Counted from the stretch's first letter, positions 35,430-48,106 are shown. The stretch: DNA of 64,000 nucleotides from Boletus sp. NGJ (GCA_019096195.1 JAGTXK010000026.1:186001-250000), one strand, 5' to 3'. Made by a program: numbers and translations. Notes: generated by a model not told the origin, from the sequence alone.

Positions 35430-35815
35430 GACCCAACAATAGTACTCGAGACCGGTGGCTCTGGCTATGTATACGCAGTTGCGTTCCACCCTGACGGAAA
35501 GCATCTTTCTGGCGGGCGTGAGGATGGGATTCGACGATGGCGACTAGCAGATGGTCAAGAGGTCGGGAAGCAAACAGGAATGAAGTTGCGCGCCGTTTGC
35601 GTATCGAGCGACCATAAGTGGATAGTCAGTGGCAGTGGGACTCGCGGTGGAGGCGCAAGTATATGGGATACAGAGATGTATGCACAGGTCGTTGATGTGG
35701 AGGGCACAAAGACGGTGTATGCCGTCAACGTCTCCCTAGTCTCGACCAGGTTGGCCACCGGGACTGCGAGCGAAGCGAGCGTCTGGAGCATAACGAGTGC
35801 GACTCTGAATCGTTG
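35430..35815 (+). pseudogene. WD40-family 5' fragment
   Basis: The plus strand encodes IVLETGGSGYVYAVAFHPDG, then GIRRWRLADGQE, ASIWDTEMYAQVVDVEG and ASEASVWSI, parallel to the first blades of copy 2. It stops abruptly at about 35815. With the 3' fragment at 34255 lying upstream on the same strand, the family pieces are in scrambled order. Confidence 0.75.
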
Positions 35816-35854
35816 GCCCGCTCATATGTATGTGATGAAAGGTCATCGCCAATG

Positions 35855-36340
35855 TGTGCAACCATCGAAAAAAGTAGTCGTCCATCAAGAAGTTTCCCCA
35901 TGTGCGTCGATGCAAACCGCATGCCTTTCTTGCGAAGGCCTGCAAGTGCTTTTTGGCCGACCCTCGGAGGGATGAGCCCGTCGAGCCCAACATTAATGTC
36001 CCCTCTGCTTTTCATGTTCCTTGCATGCACGCAAAGGAAACGACACAGCCGGATGTACGTTTCGTAGTCCTTCAGGTACAGTTGCTCGGCAAACACGTTC
36101 AACTGATCCATAAGACGCCGAGGAAGAACCCGCTCGGTGGGAACGGCAGGGATACTGTACAAAGCAAGGCCATCGCATGGTTTCATGGACTTGGTAACGC
36201 GGGATGTGTACAGATGGAAGTGAACATTCTTGCTCGACCTGATATACGGCATCAAGAGATTGGCTTCGCAAGGGCTCAAAATGACGAGCACTTCGTTTTG
36301 ACCTCCTTTCCCAGAAACAACCGTAGACACCGTTATCAAT
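35855..36340 (-). pseudogene. Fragment of a large fungal protein (possibly DUF3638/DUF3645 type)
   Basis: A minus-strand open frame gives STVVSGKGGQNEVLVILSP, NVHFHLYTSRVTKSMKPCD, QLNVFAEQLYLKDYETYIRL and GMRFASTHMGKLLDG. It has no ATG at its upstream edge and no extension on either side, so it is an internal or C-terminal piece. The pattern recalls the end of very large agaricomycete proteins, and I am not certain of the family. It meets the WD40 fragment tail to tail. Confidence 0.5.
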
Positions 36341-36633
36341 AACGTGCAACTCGAAGCACGAAGCTGCTACAGATAGCCGTTGTGCCTTTCAGTGTTCGCA
36401 ATCCTCGGCACAGGACTGCACCCAGCAACTCCGGTGCGGTGATTATTTTCGAGTGCTCGATTCTATGCAGAGGACGATCAAGACAAAAATTCCACAATAC
36501 AAAATAGATACAACTGCATGTTACATCTACTCCAAAGCAAAAAAAAAGCGGATATCATCAAAACGATCGTTCGAAAAAAAAGGGAGCATCGAAAATGAAA
36601 ATCCAAAACCAACAAAAAAAAGAACACCGTCCA

Positions 36634-39600
36634 CTAAATCGCAACATACTGAAGCGGCCTCGACGTCGGATCGCAATACATCCTGTGCACCTGATGCAAC
36701 ACCTCCGCCTCCAAGCCCCTTATCCGCAAACACTTCTGAAACAACTTCTTGTCAATCGTGAATTGTACCCGGCTCGCGAGGTGTTGTCCTGCAACCAGAT
36801 CCTTGATCGCCCCAGCAATAAGCCGTTGCTTGTGCACGTTGATCAGTGGCTCGAGTTGCATCGACGGCGGGAGCGGCGTGAGAGGTTCAAACACTGCCGG
36901 ACGACAGGGCGAGTCAAAGCTGACGGTTTGTGCGTCGATGGAAACAGGTTCGTTGGGCGCCGTTGGATCGATGAGGTCAGGGAGCTTGCTATAGCGATAC
37001 AGCTGAGCGAGGTAGATACCTAGAACCCGCCGTCAACTTTCTCATCACGAACGCGACAAAACCCGATGGTCGCTCACCAATAAACGGCACACAAGCAGAC
37101 GGTGTGCTCCCCTCAGTGGACCTGCTGCGCGATTGCGAGTCCGAGGTACTACTGCTCATGATCGTCGACGCGTGCGAACGCACATCAATCGGCTTCGCAT
37201 CCACCATGGCCGAGATCGCCTCTTGCATCGCCTTGAAGTCATCTTCCGCGTTCACGAATTGCGACAACTTTTGAAAGATTTGCATCTCCCGTGGACCCAC
37301 GCGACCCCAGTGCCGATGCATGACCTTGTTGACCCACTTGTTCCGCAATCCCGCAAGAACGGCCGCCAACGTATGAAAGTTGCTTTGACTATACGATTTC
37401 TGTAAACGACCCAAGTCAGCACAACGTCTCCCCACCCGAACCACACGCGTACAAACGCAATCCGGATAAACTTGCCCACCAGCGTATGTCGGTCGCCAGG
37501 CGGCGTCAATACGATCTCGGAAGCGACGAAATTGGCCATCAAGTTGAAACGACCCCGAACGGCAGCCAAGGCGCTCGTCTTTTCGCTGTTTCGTGATTCC
37601 GCTTTCCACTGCGCCCGCTCTTTGAGGTATTGTGCCCAGTCGAGTACGTTGACATCTTGACACGACATCCAATCATCCATGATGAGTTCCTCGGGTTTGA
37701 TCCCCATGAATAACTCTCGGTCGATCATGGAGAATTGTTGTGCCAACACGTCGGCTCTGACGTTCAACACCCAAGATCGATGTGATTTACGACCCGTCGG
37801 CGACAGGACCTTCGTAGGCGACGTGAGGGCAGGGCTCAGCGCCGGAGTCGTTCCCGCCATTGGAGAGCCATGCGACGTCGACGGTCGAGAAGTCACAGTC
37901 ACCCGACTCTGCAAATTTTTTTTCGGAACCACGTCTTCCGGTGCAGGCTTCGCATCCACTCCTCTCATCGGTGAACCAAGTCCCAACGACGCCACCGCAT
38001 CAACCGGCGTCAAAGGAAACCCAAACAACGACCCCGAAGCAGGTGCAGAGTTGAAATAATCCTCCAATTCCGAAGCCACCGAGACTTGAATCTGGGACGG
38101 CGTCGCAGGCAGCGAGTCCCGGCTCACCGAGCTTCGCCTCGCGGTCCCCGTCTCGTGCTGATCAATGTCATACACGTCGTCTTCCTCTTCTTGGTCTTCC
38201 CCCTTCAAAGAACCGCGGACGCTCGTTGCCAAAATCACCCGCTGCCATACGTTCCTGGATTGTCCGCACCCATCCGTCGACTTTGAGCGCCCTTTCCTTT
38301 CGTCTCTGAGGATTGATCTGGCCCTCGAGACGTCTCAACGCTTCGTCCACACCTCCATCTCCACCGTCCTCGGTCAACGAATCGACGATCGCGTTTACCT
38401 GCCATTGTTGAATTCCATTCCCAAGGCCGCCGCCCCCAAACGACACCGCCGAGTTCTCAGATGCGACCGAATCCCGCGACCGAATCCCCATCGACGACAC
38501 ACTCTCGCCCGACCTCCGGATAAACTCGAAATCTCGACGTAAAGGAAGCTTGCGCGGCACCTTCCTCAACCCAGGCGGCAGAGGTACGCCCGCATTCTCC
38601 CCGTGCAACTCCGAAGACGTATCCGACAGATCCAGGTCGTCAATCGACACCACATCAAACCGCCATGGCGGTTGTGCCTGCACCTGCGCCACCAACGGGT
38701 TCAGTCTTGACCGTGAAGACAGGATCGAGCCAAACGACTCCGTAGAGTGCGTCCGCGTAGACAACGACGCCCTCGAGACCGCGGATACGCCGGACTTGTA
38801 CGACAACCGCCTCTGACTCGTCGTCGCTGTTTCAGTGGGTTCTTCTTCCTCTTCCGTTACCTCGGACACGGACCGCAAGTGATGCGAAGTGGAACTCGTA
38901 CTCGGGATCTTGCCTTCTTCCGCATGCGACGTGACGTCCATCATCGGTTTCGTCTCAGGTTCCGCACTGACAACAAGCGACGTCACGGGAGACGGCGGTT
39001 CAATCATCTTCAAATATTGCTCCACGCCACCACGTACACCCAACAAATCCCCGCTCAGCTCGAGGTCAAACGCTGACACATTCGCAGGGACGGCAATTCC
39101 CGTGTCCACCGTTTGTCTCGAGTTCAAAACACGTCTCCACCGTCCCAGACGTCCGATCGTCTTGACGAACACACGAGAGAGAGCGCGCTGCGGAAAGGTG
39201 ATAGGCGGCGGGGACTGGGCCAAAATAGGCGCTGCGCCAGGGGTAACTGAGATGCTGGCTCGGCTCTGCTGGAGAATATTCCGCTGGAGGGGCTGTTGGA
39301 GAATGGCAGTCGATGCGGAAGCAATCGCACTCGCCCTGGGCGGCGATGACACGCCACCCGACGACCCAAATGCGAACGCGTTCCCTGATTCCCCACCGCT
39401 CCCAAGGAATACCGATACACGCTCTTCTGGCGCGAAATCGAGGTCTACGTCCGAATCGTCTTGGTCTTTGGAAATCGCCTCTGCGAATTTTTCCCCGAGA
39501 ACGTGCGTCGGTCGTGGCTTGGTCGAAATACTATGGCGCGCAGAGGACGTGCCATAACGACGGCGGGTATGCGCCTCTTTACAGTCCTTGACGACCTTGA

Positions 39601-41851
39601 TCAACTTGCGTACGATGCTCTGCGACCTCACTGGTTAGCATCGGTCACGAAGGCAAGAGATCATTCCCTAGAGGACCAAACTCACCAACCCGTCCTGGTG
39701 TTGCTTCAGCACCGGATCCTTGACCAACGTGTTCAACCAACTCGCCAACAACAACCTCAACTCCCGATTTGGAAAGAAATCCATCACGAAGAACGTCAAC
39801 AACCAATACCTAATGGCGACAAACGTCCGAACCCTCACGATCTTCCTTGCTAAATCATCCTGTTTCGTCGCATGTCCACTCAAACTCCAATGGAATCGAC
39901 AAATCAGTAAATGACACAGGTCGACGGCGGAGATGTATGTACGGTAGGTGAGGAAGAAGTTGAGAAGTTCGTCATAATTGAAATCGGAGGTCAATTGGGC
40001 GATCCAACGTTCGATGGTGGCAGCTAGGAGGACGCGACGGCTGTTCGTGTTGGCATTCAAATCGTCTATTGAGATACGCAGGCTAGGGATGTCGACGGAG
40101 GGTTTGCCGCGGCGGGAACTGGTCGGGGAGGAAACACCAGTACGACTGCCTTGAGAAAGGGAGAGTTCATCCGTGTCTACGTCGGGGTTCAGATGCATCT
40201 CTCCCCAGAGGACGAACCGAGGGTCATCACGTGGGGCTGCACTGTCATCTGCACGCAGTGACATCTTGATCGTCGTCTCCCCCGCAGAATCGGGGAATAA
40301 ACGGTCCAAAAGAGGAAGACCACGATAGGTTTGCAGCACATCGAATACCTCGGGGGAGTACCGCGAGTGCATACTCGTTTCCGGGAGTGGCGCAAGCGCA
40401 GGATCAGGCGGTGGAATATCAGAGTCGTCACCAAAGGGAGAGACGGCGAGACGAGGCGGCGGTGATGGCGAGTCTGCATGTTCGGACTCGGGTGTGAGAT
40501 CGGTGTCCCGAGGAGATACCGGACCACTCCCAACGCATCGCATCATGTCGTCAGCACGCGCAGTGAGGCCAGACTCGAAAGACTGCATTTCGCGGAGAGC
40601 ACGAGGCAAGGGAAGGAATACTGAATCATCGCACGTAGTGGGTGAGTCGAAAGTGATCCCTGGACCAAAGGGATGTGGGATGTAACTACCCCCGGAGGAT
40701 CCAGATACAGAAGGCGAAGGGGGTACAGATCCACTGAGCCACTGCATTGTCTCACTAAATATGTCACCAGAAGGCTTAGGTTGATCCGCGGGGGGAACCT
40801 CCGAGGAGAGCGAACTGGGCATGTCAACGCCCGTTACGCTATGCGAATGAGTACGGCCCGTAGGTGTAGGCTGCCTCGAGGGGGACTCGGAAGAAGACAT
40901 ACCGACCGCAACGCCAAACATGTCTGGGATAGATTTCGTGCGTCTGAGGAATTTCCGCGCCGTACCCGCATCCTGTGCGGGCGTCAGCTTGGGAGCAGCA
41001 ACAATGGGCTTGAGTTTGTTCTGCATAAGGATGTTATGCACGCTCATACGCGATCTACTTCTGAATGAACGTCCGTGTGCCTGGGACATGTCGATGGAAG
41101 TCGATACTTTCTGCGCTATCGACTCTGCTTCTGCAGCTGGTGCGACCGCATCACGGTGTCTAGTTCAGTTGTCATAATTTAGTCCGTTCAAGGAGCAAGG
41201 ATATGGATCTAGCACTGACCCGACGCGATACATTGATTTTCCGTGCTGGTTGACAAAGGCAGTGATCGCATAAGGAGAACGGATGTCTTTACCAACACCC
41301 AGATGCTGATCATATCGTCTTTTGAGCTCCCTCGCAGCGGGGCCTGACGAAGTTTCGACAAAACTTCCGTCGGCTGAAAGGTGATCCCAGGTTGGTTTAG
41401 TATCAATGAAAGCGAGATAGAGAACCCGAAATATTGGCTTATTGACAAGGGCCGACACGCGACGAAGAATAAAAGGATGTAGAATGCAGAGTTACTCACG
41501 CGCAATGGAAATGTCCGCCGTGGCCACTTCGGGCGGCAGGGAGCCCCAGTCGTCTTCAGACGTGACGATGGCATGAGAAAATACAACTGAGGATTGTGAT
41601 TTGTTGAGGGAGGGTGTTGGTATGGGGAGGATAAGATGGGGAGGAACGTCGGACAGGAGAAGCGACGGAGGTCTTGATGCCGAAGGTGTTGATTGCGTTA
41701 TTGTCTCTGATGGTTCCATTATTGTTTCGGTGGTAGGGTGATCTAGGGGTGATGATGATGATGATGCTGTCGGTAATAATACAGTGGCGTCAGGGCCCAG
41801 GGAAGGGACTGGGGTGGATGGAGAAGACTGGTCGTCGTGATCCGTGGACAT
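36634..41851 (-). CDS. Ras guanine-nucleotide exchange factor (RasGEF_N + RasGEF)
   Basis: The protein exchanges GDP for GTP on Ras-type GTPases at membranes. It starts at ATG 41851 (MSTDHDDQSSPS). A low-complexity N-terminus is followed by a RARELKRRY / PYAITAFVNQHGK segment and a Ser-rich linker. The RasGEF_N domain lies at about 40060-39690 (NYDELLNFFLTYRTYISAVDLCHLLI). A long disordered linker follows, then the CDC25-type catalytic domain from about 37750 (VLAQQFSMIDRELFMGIKPEELI; KFIRIAF; NFHTLAAVLAGLRNKWV; PFIG joined to IYLAQLYRYSKLPDL). GT-AG introns include about 37020-37077, one between IRIAF and KSYSQSN, and one between HQDGL and SIVRKL. The stop is at 36634. Length is about 1500 residues. 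No SH3 domain is evident, unlike classic Cdc25. It is divergent from ASF1. Confidence 0.9.
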
Positions 41852-42269
41852 CTTTGAGACGTGTGATGCGTTTGTTCCAACGTTAAAGCGATATCATGCA
41901 GGTGAGCAAAACCGAGAGTAAGGGAGTCAAACAGCGGGCGAAACGACGTGTCGAAAATACGCTTCACCCCCGGACGAAGAACAAGAACAGACGGTGAAAT
42001 CGAATGCGAGGTTCGTGAAATGCCTGGTGGAGGCGTCGGTGTCGAAAGAGGAATCCGCTGAAGATTTATGTGGTGAGAGCGAAATAGTCGTCGTCGTCGT
42101 CGTCGTTGTCGTTGGCGGCGTTGGATGGACGTCGACGCCGTACGCGAAATGAGAGTCTAGAAGTCTAGGGAAACAAAAGACAGTATCCAGTCACATGACC
42201 TTCTCTTCTCACGTGATCCCCTCACGATTGTTCAGTGACTTTCGTAGGAGATAACAAGCGACTCAAGAC
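41852..42269. promoter_or_regulatory. Divergent promoter between RasGEF and ASF1
   Basis: The 418 bp separate the two start codons. It contains a GTC trinucleotide run (about 42088-42112) and several CG-rich palindromic bits. No TATA box is obvious. Confidence 0.5.
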
Positions 42270-43013
42270 ATGTCCATCGTCACGATACGCGTGCGTCCGT
42301 TCAACACACCAACCACGAAAAACTGACCGCCCAACAGAACGTCGAGTTTCTCAACAACCCCGCGCGTTTTCTTGACCCGTACAAATTCCGCGTCACGTTC
42401 GAGTGCATCGCGCCGCTCAAGGACGGTAAAACGCCACCTCTCTTACCGCAACGTTCGCCAACTGACACCGCACTAGACCTCGAATGGAAACTCATCTACG
42501 TCTCGTCTCCCGGAAACGAAGAGCTGGATCAGGAACTAGACGACTGTCTCGTGGGACCCGTCCCCGTCGGCGTCAACTCCTTTGACTTTGAAGGCGTCCC
42601 ACCCGACCCTTCCAAAATACCCCCAGAGGACGTCCTCGGTGTCGCCGCACTCATACTCACCGGCTCGTATAATGACCAGGAATTCGTCCGCGTAGGATAT
42701 TACCAGAACACCGAGTATGACAACGAGGAGATGAAGGAGAATCCGCCTCAGAAGATCGTGTTTGAAAGGTTGGTCAGGGACATGAACACCAAACCACGCG
42801 TGACGCGCTTTCAGATAAAATGGTCGGTCATATCTTTTGTTTAGTATTGTACGAGTGTGCTGATGCCCCACTAGGGACGTGTCCCCATCCTCACAGGGCG
42901 CTGCCGGTGCTGGTGCTGCTGCGTCCGCTGCAGTACCCTCGGCAGATGACCTGGATGGTCCAGACGAAGACGCCGATATGCACCCACACCCAAAATCAAA
43001 TGGCGTTCCATAA
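42270..43013 (+). CDS. ASF1: Histone chaperone ASF1
   Basis: ASF1 binds H3-H4 dimers and hands them to CAF-1 or HIR in the nucleus. Exon 1 (MSIVTIR) splices to NVEFLNNPARFLDPYKF, FRVTFECIAPLKD, DLEWKLIYV, DQELDDCLVGPVPVGVN, EDVLGVAALILTGSYNDQEFVRVGYY and KPRVTRFQIKWDV. These cover the whole conserved immunoglobulin-like core (about 155 residues). A short Ala/Asp-rich acidic tail ends at TAA 43011. Introns lie at about 42291-42337, 42425-42476 and 42827-42880. The last intron has an unusual GTCGGT donor but restores the invariant WDV. It converges on UBP6, 148 bp away. Confidence 0.95.
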
Positions 43014-43161
43014 CCATGTTTTATTATTGTAGCCCCGTTCGCTGACCTGCACTTCACAATGATAAACCGCATACCACGGTCTCATTTTATCACCTCGAAA
43101 AAGAAACCACGACATTTGGGTTACAGATAATTGATATACTTCTAAGCTCATCATGCTAGAC

Positions 43162-45365
43162 CTACACGAGCGGCTTGCTCTTGTACAACAGCACATATGC
43201 CGACGAGTCTTCACCTCCACCGTCGATTGTCGACAACTTTTCCTTTGGGAATATAGACACCTTGTCGTCATCAAATTTGTACCAGTCCTCGTCGTCCTCG
43301 TCAAACTGCTTCTCAGACGTCGACGCTTGCCCAGATGCAGTCACGACGGACGGCTGGGGCCCGTGGAACACACACTTCTTTACGAATCCGATGTAATGAC
43401 CGGAATCAGCTTGCGCACCCTTGTGTGTCACGATGGCTGAGCATCGTTAGCATCAATCCACCTCGCGCTGGACGCAAAAGGGGACTCACCGACGAGTTCA
43501 TACAACCCCGTCACACTACATCCGAAATCTGCCTTCAACTCCGGGTCAACAAGTGCCTCAAGCTCGCTCAGCTCCCTCGCACGATATACGCTCTCATCCT
43601 CCAACTCGCCAACCGTCGAGGGGGCCGATGGCTCGTCGACGTTCATGTTAGATTCTGCGGTGGGCGGGAGAGCAGGCGCATTCTTGGTTCGCTTTCGAAC
43701 TTTCCTCCTCTCGGACCGATCCCTTTCAATTTCTTTGACGCGCCGAGAAATGGGGGTCAGTTTGTCCTTTAGCTCCGGGCTGACGATATCCAGCGCATCG
43801 AATTCAGTCGCAAATTTGACTTTACGCTGTGGACGGATAAGCCAGAGACCTTAGTAAGATCGGCGGTCCGATGGGATGAGCCACTGACCATGATTTTGGC
43901 TTTCTTCCCGATGTCACGACGCCATGCGAAACGAGCCATGTGCACTGTGAGGTAACTTGGGAGCCGGGACAAGCGAGATGTCTGGCTGTAAGTAGCTTCA
44001 CGATCCAAAGAAGGGGAGTTCTTTGTAAGCTTGGAATTTAAAGACTGTGGCCGTGAATCAGACTCGACGCGGTCAAACGACTGTCACTACCGGGAGAGGC
44101 TCACGTCCATGATGCCTGTATGCATATAGTTGGTCGAGATGGTGATGTTACACTCGATTTTGAGTACGCGTTCGACTGTGACGGTGGATGGTTCTTCGGG
44201 GGATTCATCACATTTGAGCCTGAAATCGCGATCAAGGTCAATGTATGCGCAACGTCGGATGAGAGGCGGCCTACTCCCGACGCATTTCGCCCACCAAGAA
44301 CTGGTCGACAAATTTTTTACTTGCAACAGAAGCACCGGATGGATCAATTCCTGGAACGTCCTTGAGCGCATTGGTCATCTGACTCCAGCATTCTTCCGCG
44401 TCTAAAACGGAAATCAATAGCATGTAAGGGCGATCAGCTCCGTGGAGACGTTACCTTGTTGGGCATAGCCCATCGTCGGCCCAGACTTTGACCTGTCAAG
44501 CTCGTTGAACTGGGGGACGGCATGTCTGAGGACGGTCAAGAATGTGTTGGGAATGATGCTGTCGGTGGTGCGGGACATGTTCGAATATAGGTCGCGGAGA
44601 GCTCTGGGGAGGACATCCAAAGGAGATGATCTGGAGATAGGCGTCAGATGCAGGACAAGAGAGTGATGGTGTGAAACTTGCGTGCTCAAGGCAATCCGAA
44701 GCTCTGGTATTGCTCGCATGGCTTGCACCGTGGAATTCATGTAACAAGTGTTTCCAAGACTTGCGTGGCGTTATCATCGGCAGGAGTTGAGATGGTCTGT
44801 GCTTACTTTTTGAGCCCAACGGGGAGTGCGAGCTACAAGGGGATCAGGGGATCGTCACTGTGGACAACGGTGTGCATTACCGCTTCTGCCATCTCTGCAT
44901 CATCCATATCTGGCGCATACATGAGGTGATTAGATGAACGTGTATGGACTAAGCATCCCTTGATCTTACCCTCGAGGAACACGACTGGTTTCTCCGGGGG
45001 CTTTGGCAGCTCACCCGCGGCACCGATTACGGTGAATGTTTGGCCCTAGATCGAGAGCCCGTCAGCAGGATGAAGACACGTGAGAACATGTGCGCGCTGC
45101 GAGCACCCACCACTTTTGGTGCGACTTTCGACCAGTCGGTATCGTCCTGAACACAGAGAAGCGTTGCGTCAGACCCATTGTAGGCGCAGACGAGAGAGAG
45201 GGAGACCTTGAGCATGCCACCCTTGATCATGACCTTCATTCTGTCGGGGGGTACACCTGTGAGCTGATAAACGGCAACCTTGAATGCTGTAGGGGGCAGA
45301 TCTGGGTCGAGCTGGACGTCGTAGGACTTTCCTGCATGCTTGATGTGGACTGCCAGCGGGGCCAT
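43162..45365 (-). CDS. UBP6: Proteasome-bound ubiquitin hydrolase UBP6/USP14
   Basis: This enzyme trims ubiquitin from substrates on the 26S proteasome. The start MAPLAVHIKHAGKSYDVQL opens an N-terminal ubiquitin-like domain (about 1-75, with MIKGGMLK) that docks on the proteasome base. The USP catalytic domain follows: Cys box LPVGLKN joined to LGNTCYMNSTVQAM, then LRDLYSNM, TMGYAQQ with DAEECWSQM, and the His box ADSGHYIGF. It ends YVLLYKSKPLV. A tiny 26-nt exon (ALPVGLKN, about 44815-44840) precedes the Cys exon. Length is near the family norm of about 500. Its start codon is only 113 bp from that of BAP31. Confidence 0.93.
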
Positions 45366-45478
45366 GGCTGCGTTGAATAACGACGCTGGAGTGACGCGTC
45401 ACGGATGGGAATGGATTATATAATGCAAGGGTGACGTCGCGTCGAGCTGCGCGAGCTTGCACGCAGACCAGCACGACC
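45366..45478. promoter_or_regulatory. 113-bp divergent promoter, UBP6/BAP31, with CRE-like sites
   Basis: The perfect palindrome GTGACGCGTCAC (45391-45402), a TATATAA strip (about 45417-45423) and a TGACGTC site (about 45432-45438) lie between the two start codons. TGACG-type sites are bZIP (CREB/ATF-like) targets. A bZIP role here is inference. Confidence 0.55.
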
Positions 45479-46425
45479 ATGACAATCTAGTAAGTCAAGT
45501 CTCGATACCAGCGCTGCTCTCTGACCGCTTCGACAGCTACTCCCTCACGTTTATGCTGCTCGCAGCAGAGGTGTGTCCATTCTTCTAGTCAAATCCGCAC
45601 CCTAACCCCTGCAGATGATCACCTTCTGCGTCCTCGTGTTCCCCCTTCCATACACCATCCGCAAAAACCTCTTTCGCTTCTTTTCCGAGAATAGTATCGT
45701 TGCAAAAATCGCTTATGGTCTCAAGATATCATTCATGTACGCCCCCGTGTTCTCGTCCAGCCATTGCCCGCTCATTCTGCGTTTCACTCAGTTTCGTCGG
45801 TGTTCTCTTTGTGGATGCCCTCCAGCGCATGTTCCGCGTCGCCGCCGAGTTTGAAACAGCTCGCGCAGAGCACACCGTCCATGATGCCCGTACCGAATCC
45901 ACCATCGCCGCGCGCAAGTTCTAGTGAGTCATTGTTGTGCGCAGTCGACGCGCTTTCTTATGTTCTTGCCCCTCGCAGTGCCCAGCGGAACATGTATCTC
46001 ACAGGGTTTTGTTTGTTCCTCTCCCTCGTCTTGACACGTACCTTCTCCATCGTGCTGGATCTCATCCAGACACAGGAAGACTATGCCAAGTTGAAGAAAG
46101 CGGCAAGTGTTCCAGTCGATTTCCTTTATGAGCCTGTTTGAGAATGCGACTCACTAGACGGCAACCACCTCCAAGAACAACGTCGTGTCCGGTGACCAAG
46201 CAAAGCAAATTGAGGAACTCAGGAAGAAATTGGCAGACAGCGAGGCCAGGAACCGTGACCTCGGTTCGTGTATCTGCTCTCCCACCCACATCATTCGCTT
46301 ATCCTTTGGGAATCGTCACAGCGATCTTGAAAAAGCAGGCCGCGCAAAATGCAGAAGAATATGACCGTCTCGCCACAAAGTTCAACGAAGCGACCGGCCA
46401 GACGTCCAACAAAAAGACAGATTAA
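45479..46425 (+). CDS. BAP31/Yet-type endoplasmic reticulum membrane protein
   Basis: BAP31 family proteins are ER cargo and quality-control factors. The first exon MTIY splices to YSLTFMLLAAE, then MITFCVLVFPLPYTIRKNLF, a second membrane span, FVGVLFVDALQRMFRVAAE, RNMYLTGFCLFLSLVLTRTF and a C-terminal coiled coil (QAKQIEELRKKLADSEARNRDL; ILKKQAAQNAEEYDRL). It ends with a KKTD tail, close to the dilysine ER-retrieval signal of the family. Three membrane segments and about 210 residues match the family. It has about five short introns. Confidence 0.88.
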
Positions 46426-46737
46426 GTATATCTTGGCAAAGGAGTGTGACTTTCTCCTCTCTTGGTCTCGTCTTGTATTCTTTACCATTTCGCATGTTCT
46501 CTGTGTAATCCTCGTCATTCAGTCGTGCTGATGGACTGTATTTATTCCAAATGGTAACAAACAGTGGCTCACTAGGCTTGTTCTCCCTTGCTTCTTGCGT
46601 GAGCCATGTCTATGGTTTCTGGGTGATACGACACACTGGCTTGGAGAAAGTGTCTCTACTACAAGTGGTCGTATTCCTAGAGACTTGCCTTTTTCGTGCA
46701 GCTGATTCAGACGGCCACCACTTTGCAAACAGTGGTG

Positions 46738-48106
46738 ATGCCCTCGTACTTTTCGTCGTGGTTCCCCCGCAAAGACAACCCAGACAACACAAGTGCCTCC
46801 ATACCGCGCAAAACATCCCAGTCGTACAATGTCCCGACCGTTTTTGACGCGAATCCCGTCTTTGATTCTCGCTCGCTATGGACCCGCCTACGGACACGCT
46901 CCGATGAAACGCCAACAACGGACCATGTCCTCATATTCGCGCTTGGGGCCGCGTCAGGCGCCGGAGCCATACTCGCATGGCGTCGCTGGGGAATGAGACT
47001 TCGAACCGCCGAATGGGTCACCCCCAACGAGCTCGCGCGACGGCGATGGGTACGCGGGGTAGTCACCAGGTAAGACCTCCCACTTGCACAATATATATAT
47101 CTATATAAACGCAAGTCCGTCGTGACGGACTGCCAACGTGCCATCCTGAGCTGAAGCTGAGTCATTACGGAAATACCATCATTGACACAGCGTCGGGGAT
47201 GCGGACGACTTTCGGTTGTATCACACGCCGGGGTTTTGGTTGGCGATGGCCGCTCAAGATCAGGCGCGTGCCGACGAGGCGGAAAGGTGGGGTACTCTAT
47301 TTCTTGCATCCTATCCCTCGTGACGAATGGGTGATACGAACGATGCGGCGTGGTAGATTTGAAAGACGAAACGATACATGTTCGGATCGCTGGGGTGGAC
47401 GCACCCGAGGTACGCCATCATGTAACGCTCACCGTATCAAAAGTGTTGCTCATGGCGGTGCTTTCGTAGGGCGCTCATTACGGTCGTTCTGGGCAGCCCC
47501 ACGCCGAAGAGAGCTTGGCATGGCTCAGGAAACGTATCCAGGGAAGAACCCTCTACTGCCACTTTGTCCGCAAAGATCAGTATGGTCGTGTCGTAAGTTG
47601 CTTACCTGCCTCAGGGGCGCCTGATTGTTCACTCTCACTCGCCGAACGACTGTACGGTTCCCGTATAGGTCGGAATCCCTCTTATTCCCCGCCCGTTCCT
47701 ACCCTTGCTCCTATGCAAGTACTTTGGTAGTCCACTCGCGCTCGAGATGCTACGGGCGGGTACTGCCACCACCTATCAAGAGAGCGGCGCAGAGTATGGA
47801 CCGTGGGGACGCGAAAAGTTTCTGCGCGTCGAGGAAGAAGCAAGGTGATTGTGGTTGTTCCGCCCTGTCTCCGTCTGCTGGCATGTATTAATTGGTGTGC
47901 CGTGTTCATTATCTAGAGCGGCGAGAAGGGGGATGTGGAAAGATGGCGTCGGCATCGAAATGCCTGGGGAGTACAAAAAGCGGTACTCTGCCGCGCTCGG
48001 GGCATCGGCACGCAAGGAGGACGTGTCGGTCAATGGCAGTGGGGCCGATGACGAGGGAGGTCAAAAGAGCGGGTTGTTGTCGAAGCTGTCGGCAATGTTG
48101 AAATGA
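46738..48106 (+). CDS. LCL3: LCL3-type membrane-anchored staphylococcal-nuclease-like endonuclease
   Basis: ATG 46738 (MPSYFSSWFPRKD) begins a soluble N-terminus, then one membrane helix (DHVLIFALGAASGAGAILAW). The SNase fold follows: VGDADDFRLYHTPG, HVRIAGVDAPE, AHFGRSAQPHAEESLAWL and KDQYGRVV. The Arg and Glu in RIAGVDAPE and the Arg in YGRV match the catalytic residues of the fold. The end (EYKKRYSAALGAS) is polar, with stop at 48106. LCL3 proteins sit in mitochondrial or other membranes, and their substrate is not settled. The length of about 300 is usual. Introns are frequent and GT-AG. Confidence 0.88.

Noticed and set aside
25735-35860. A ~30-bp near match between 25735 and 35822
   Set aside because: It is too short to define a repeat family from one window.
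38889-39557. Plus-strand 222-codon frame
   Set aside because: It is antisense to the disordered linker of RasGEF and has no independent support.
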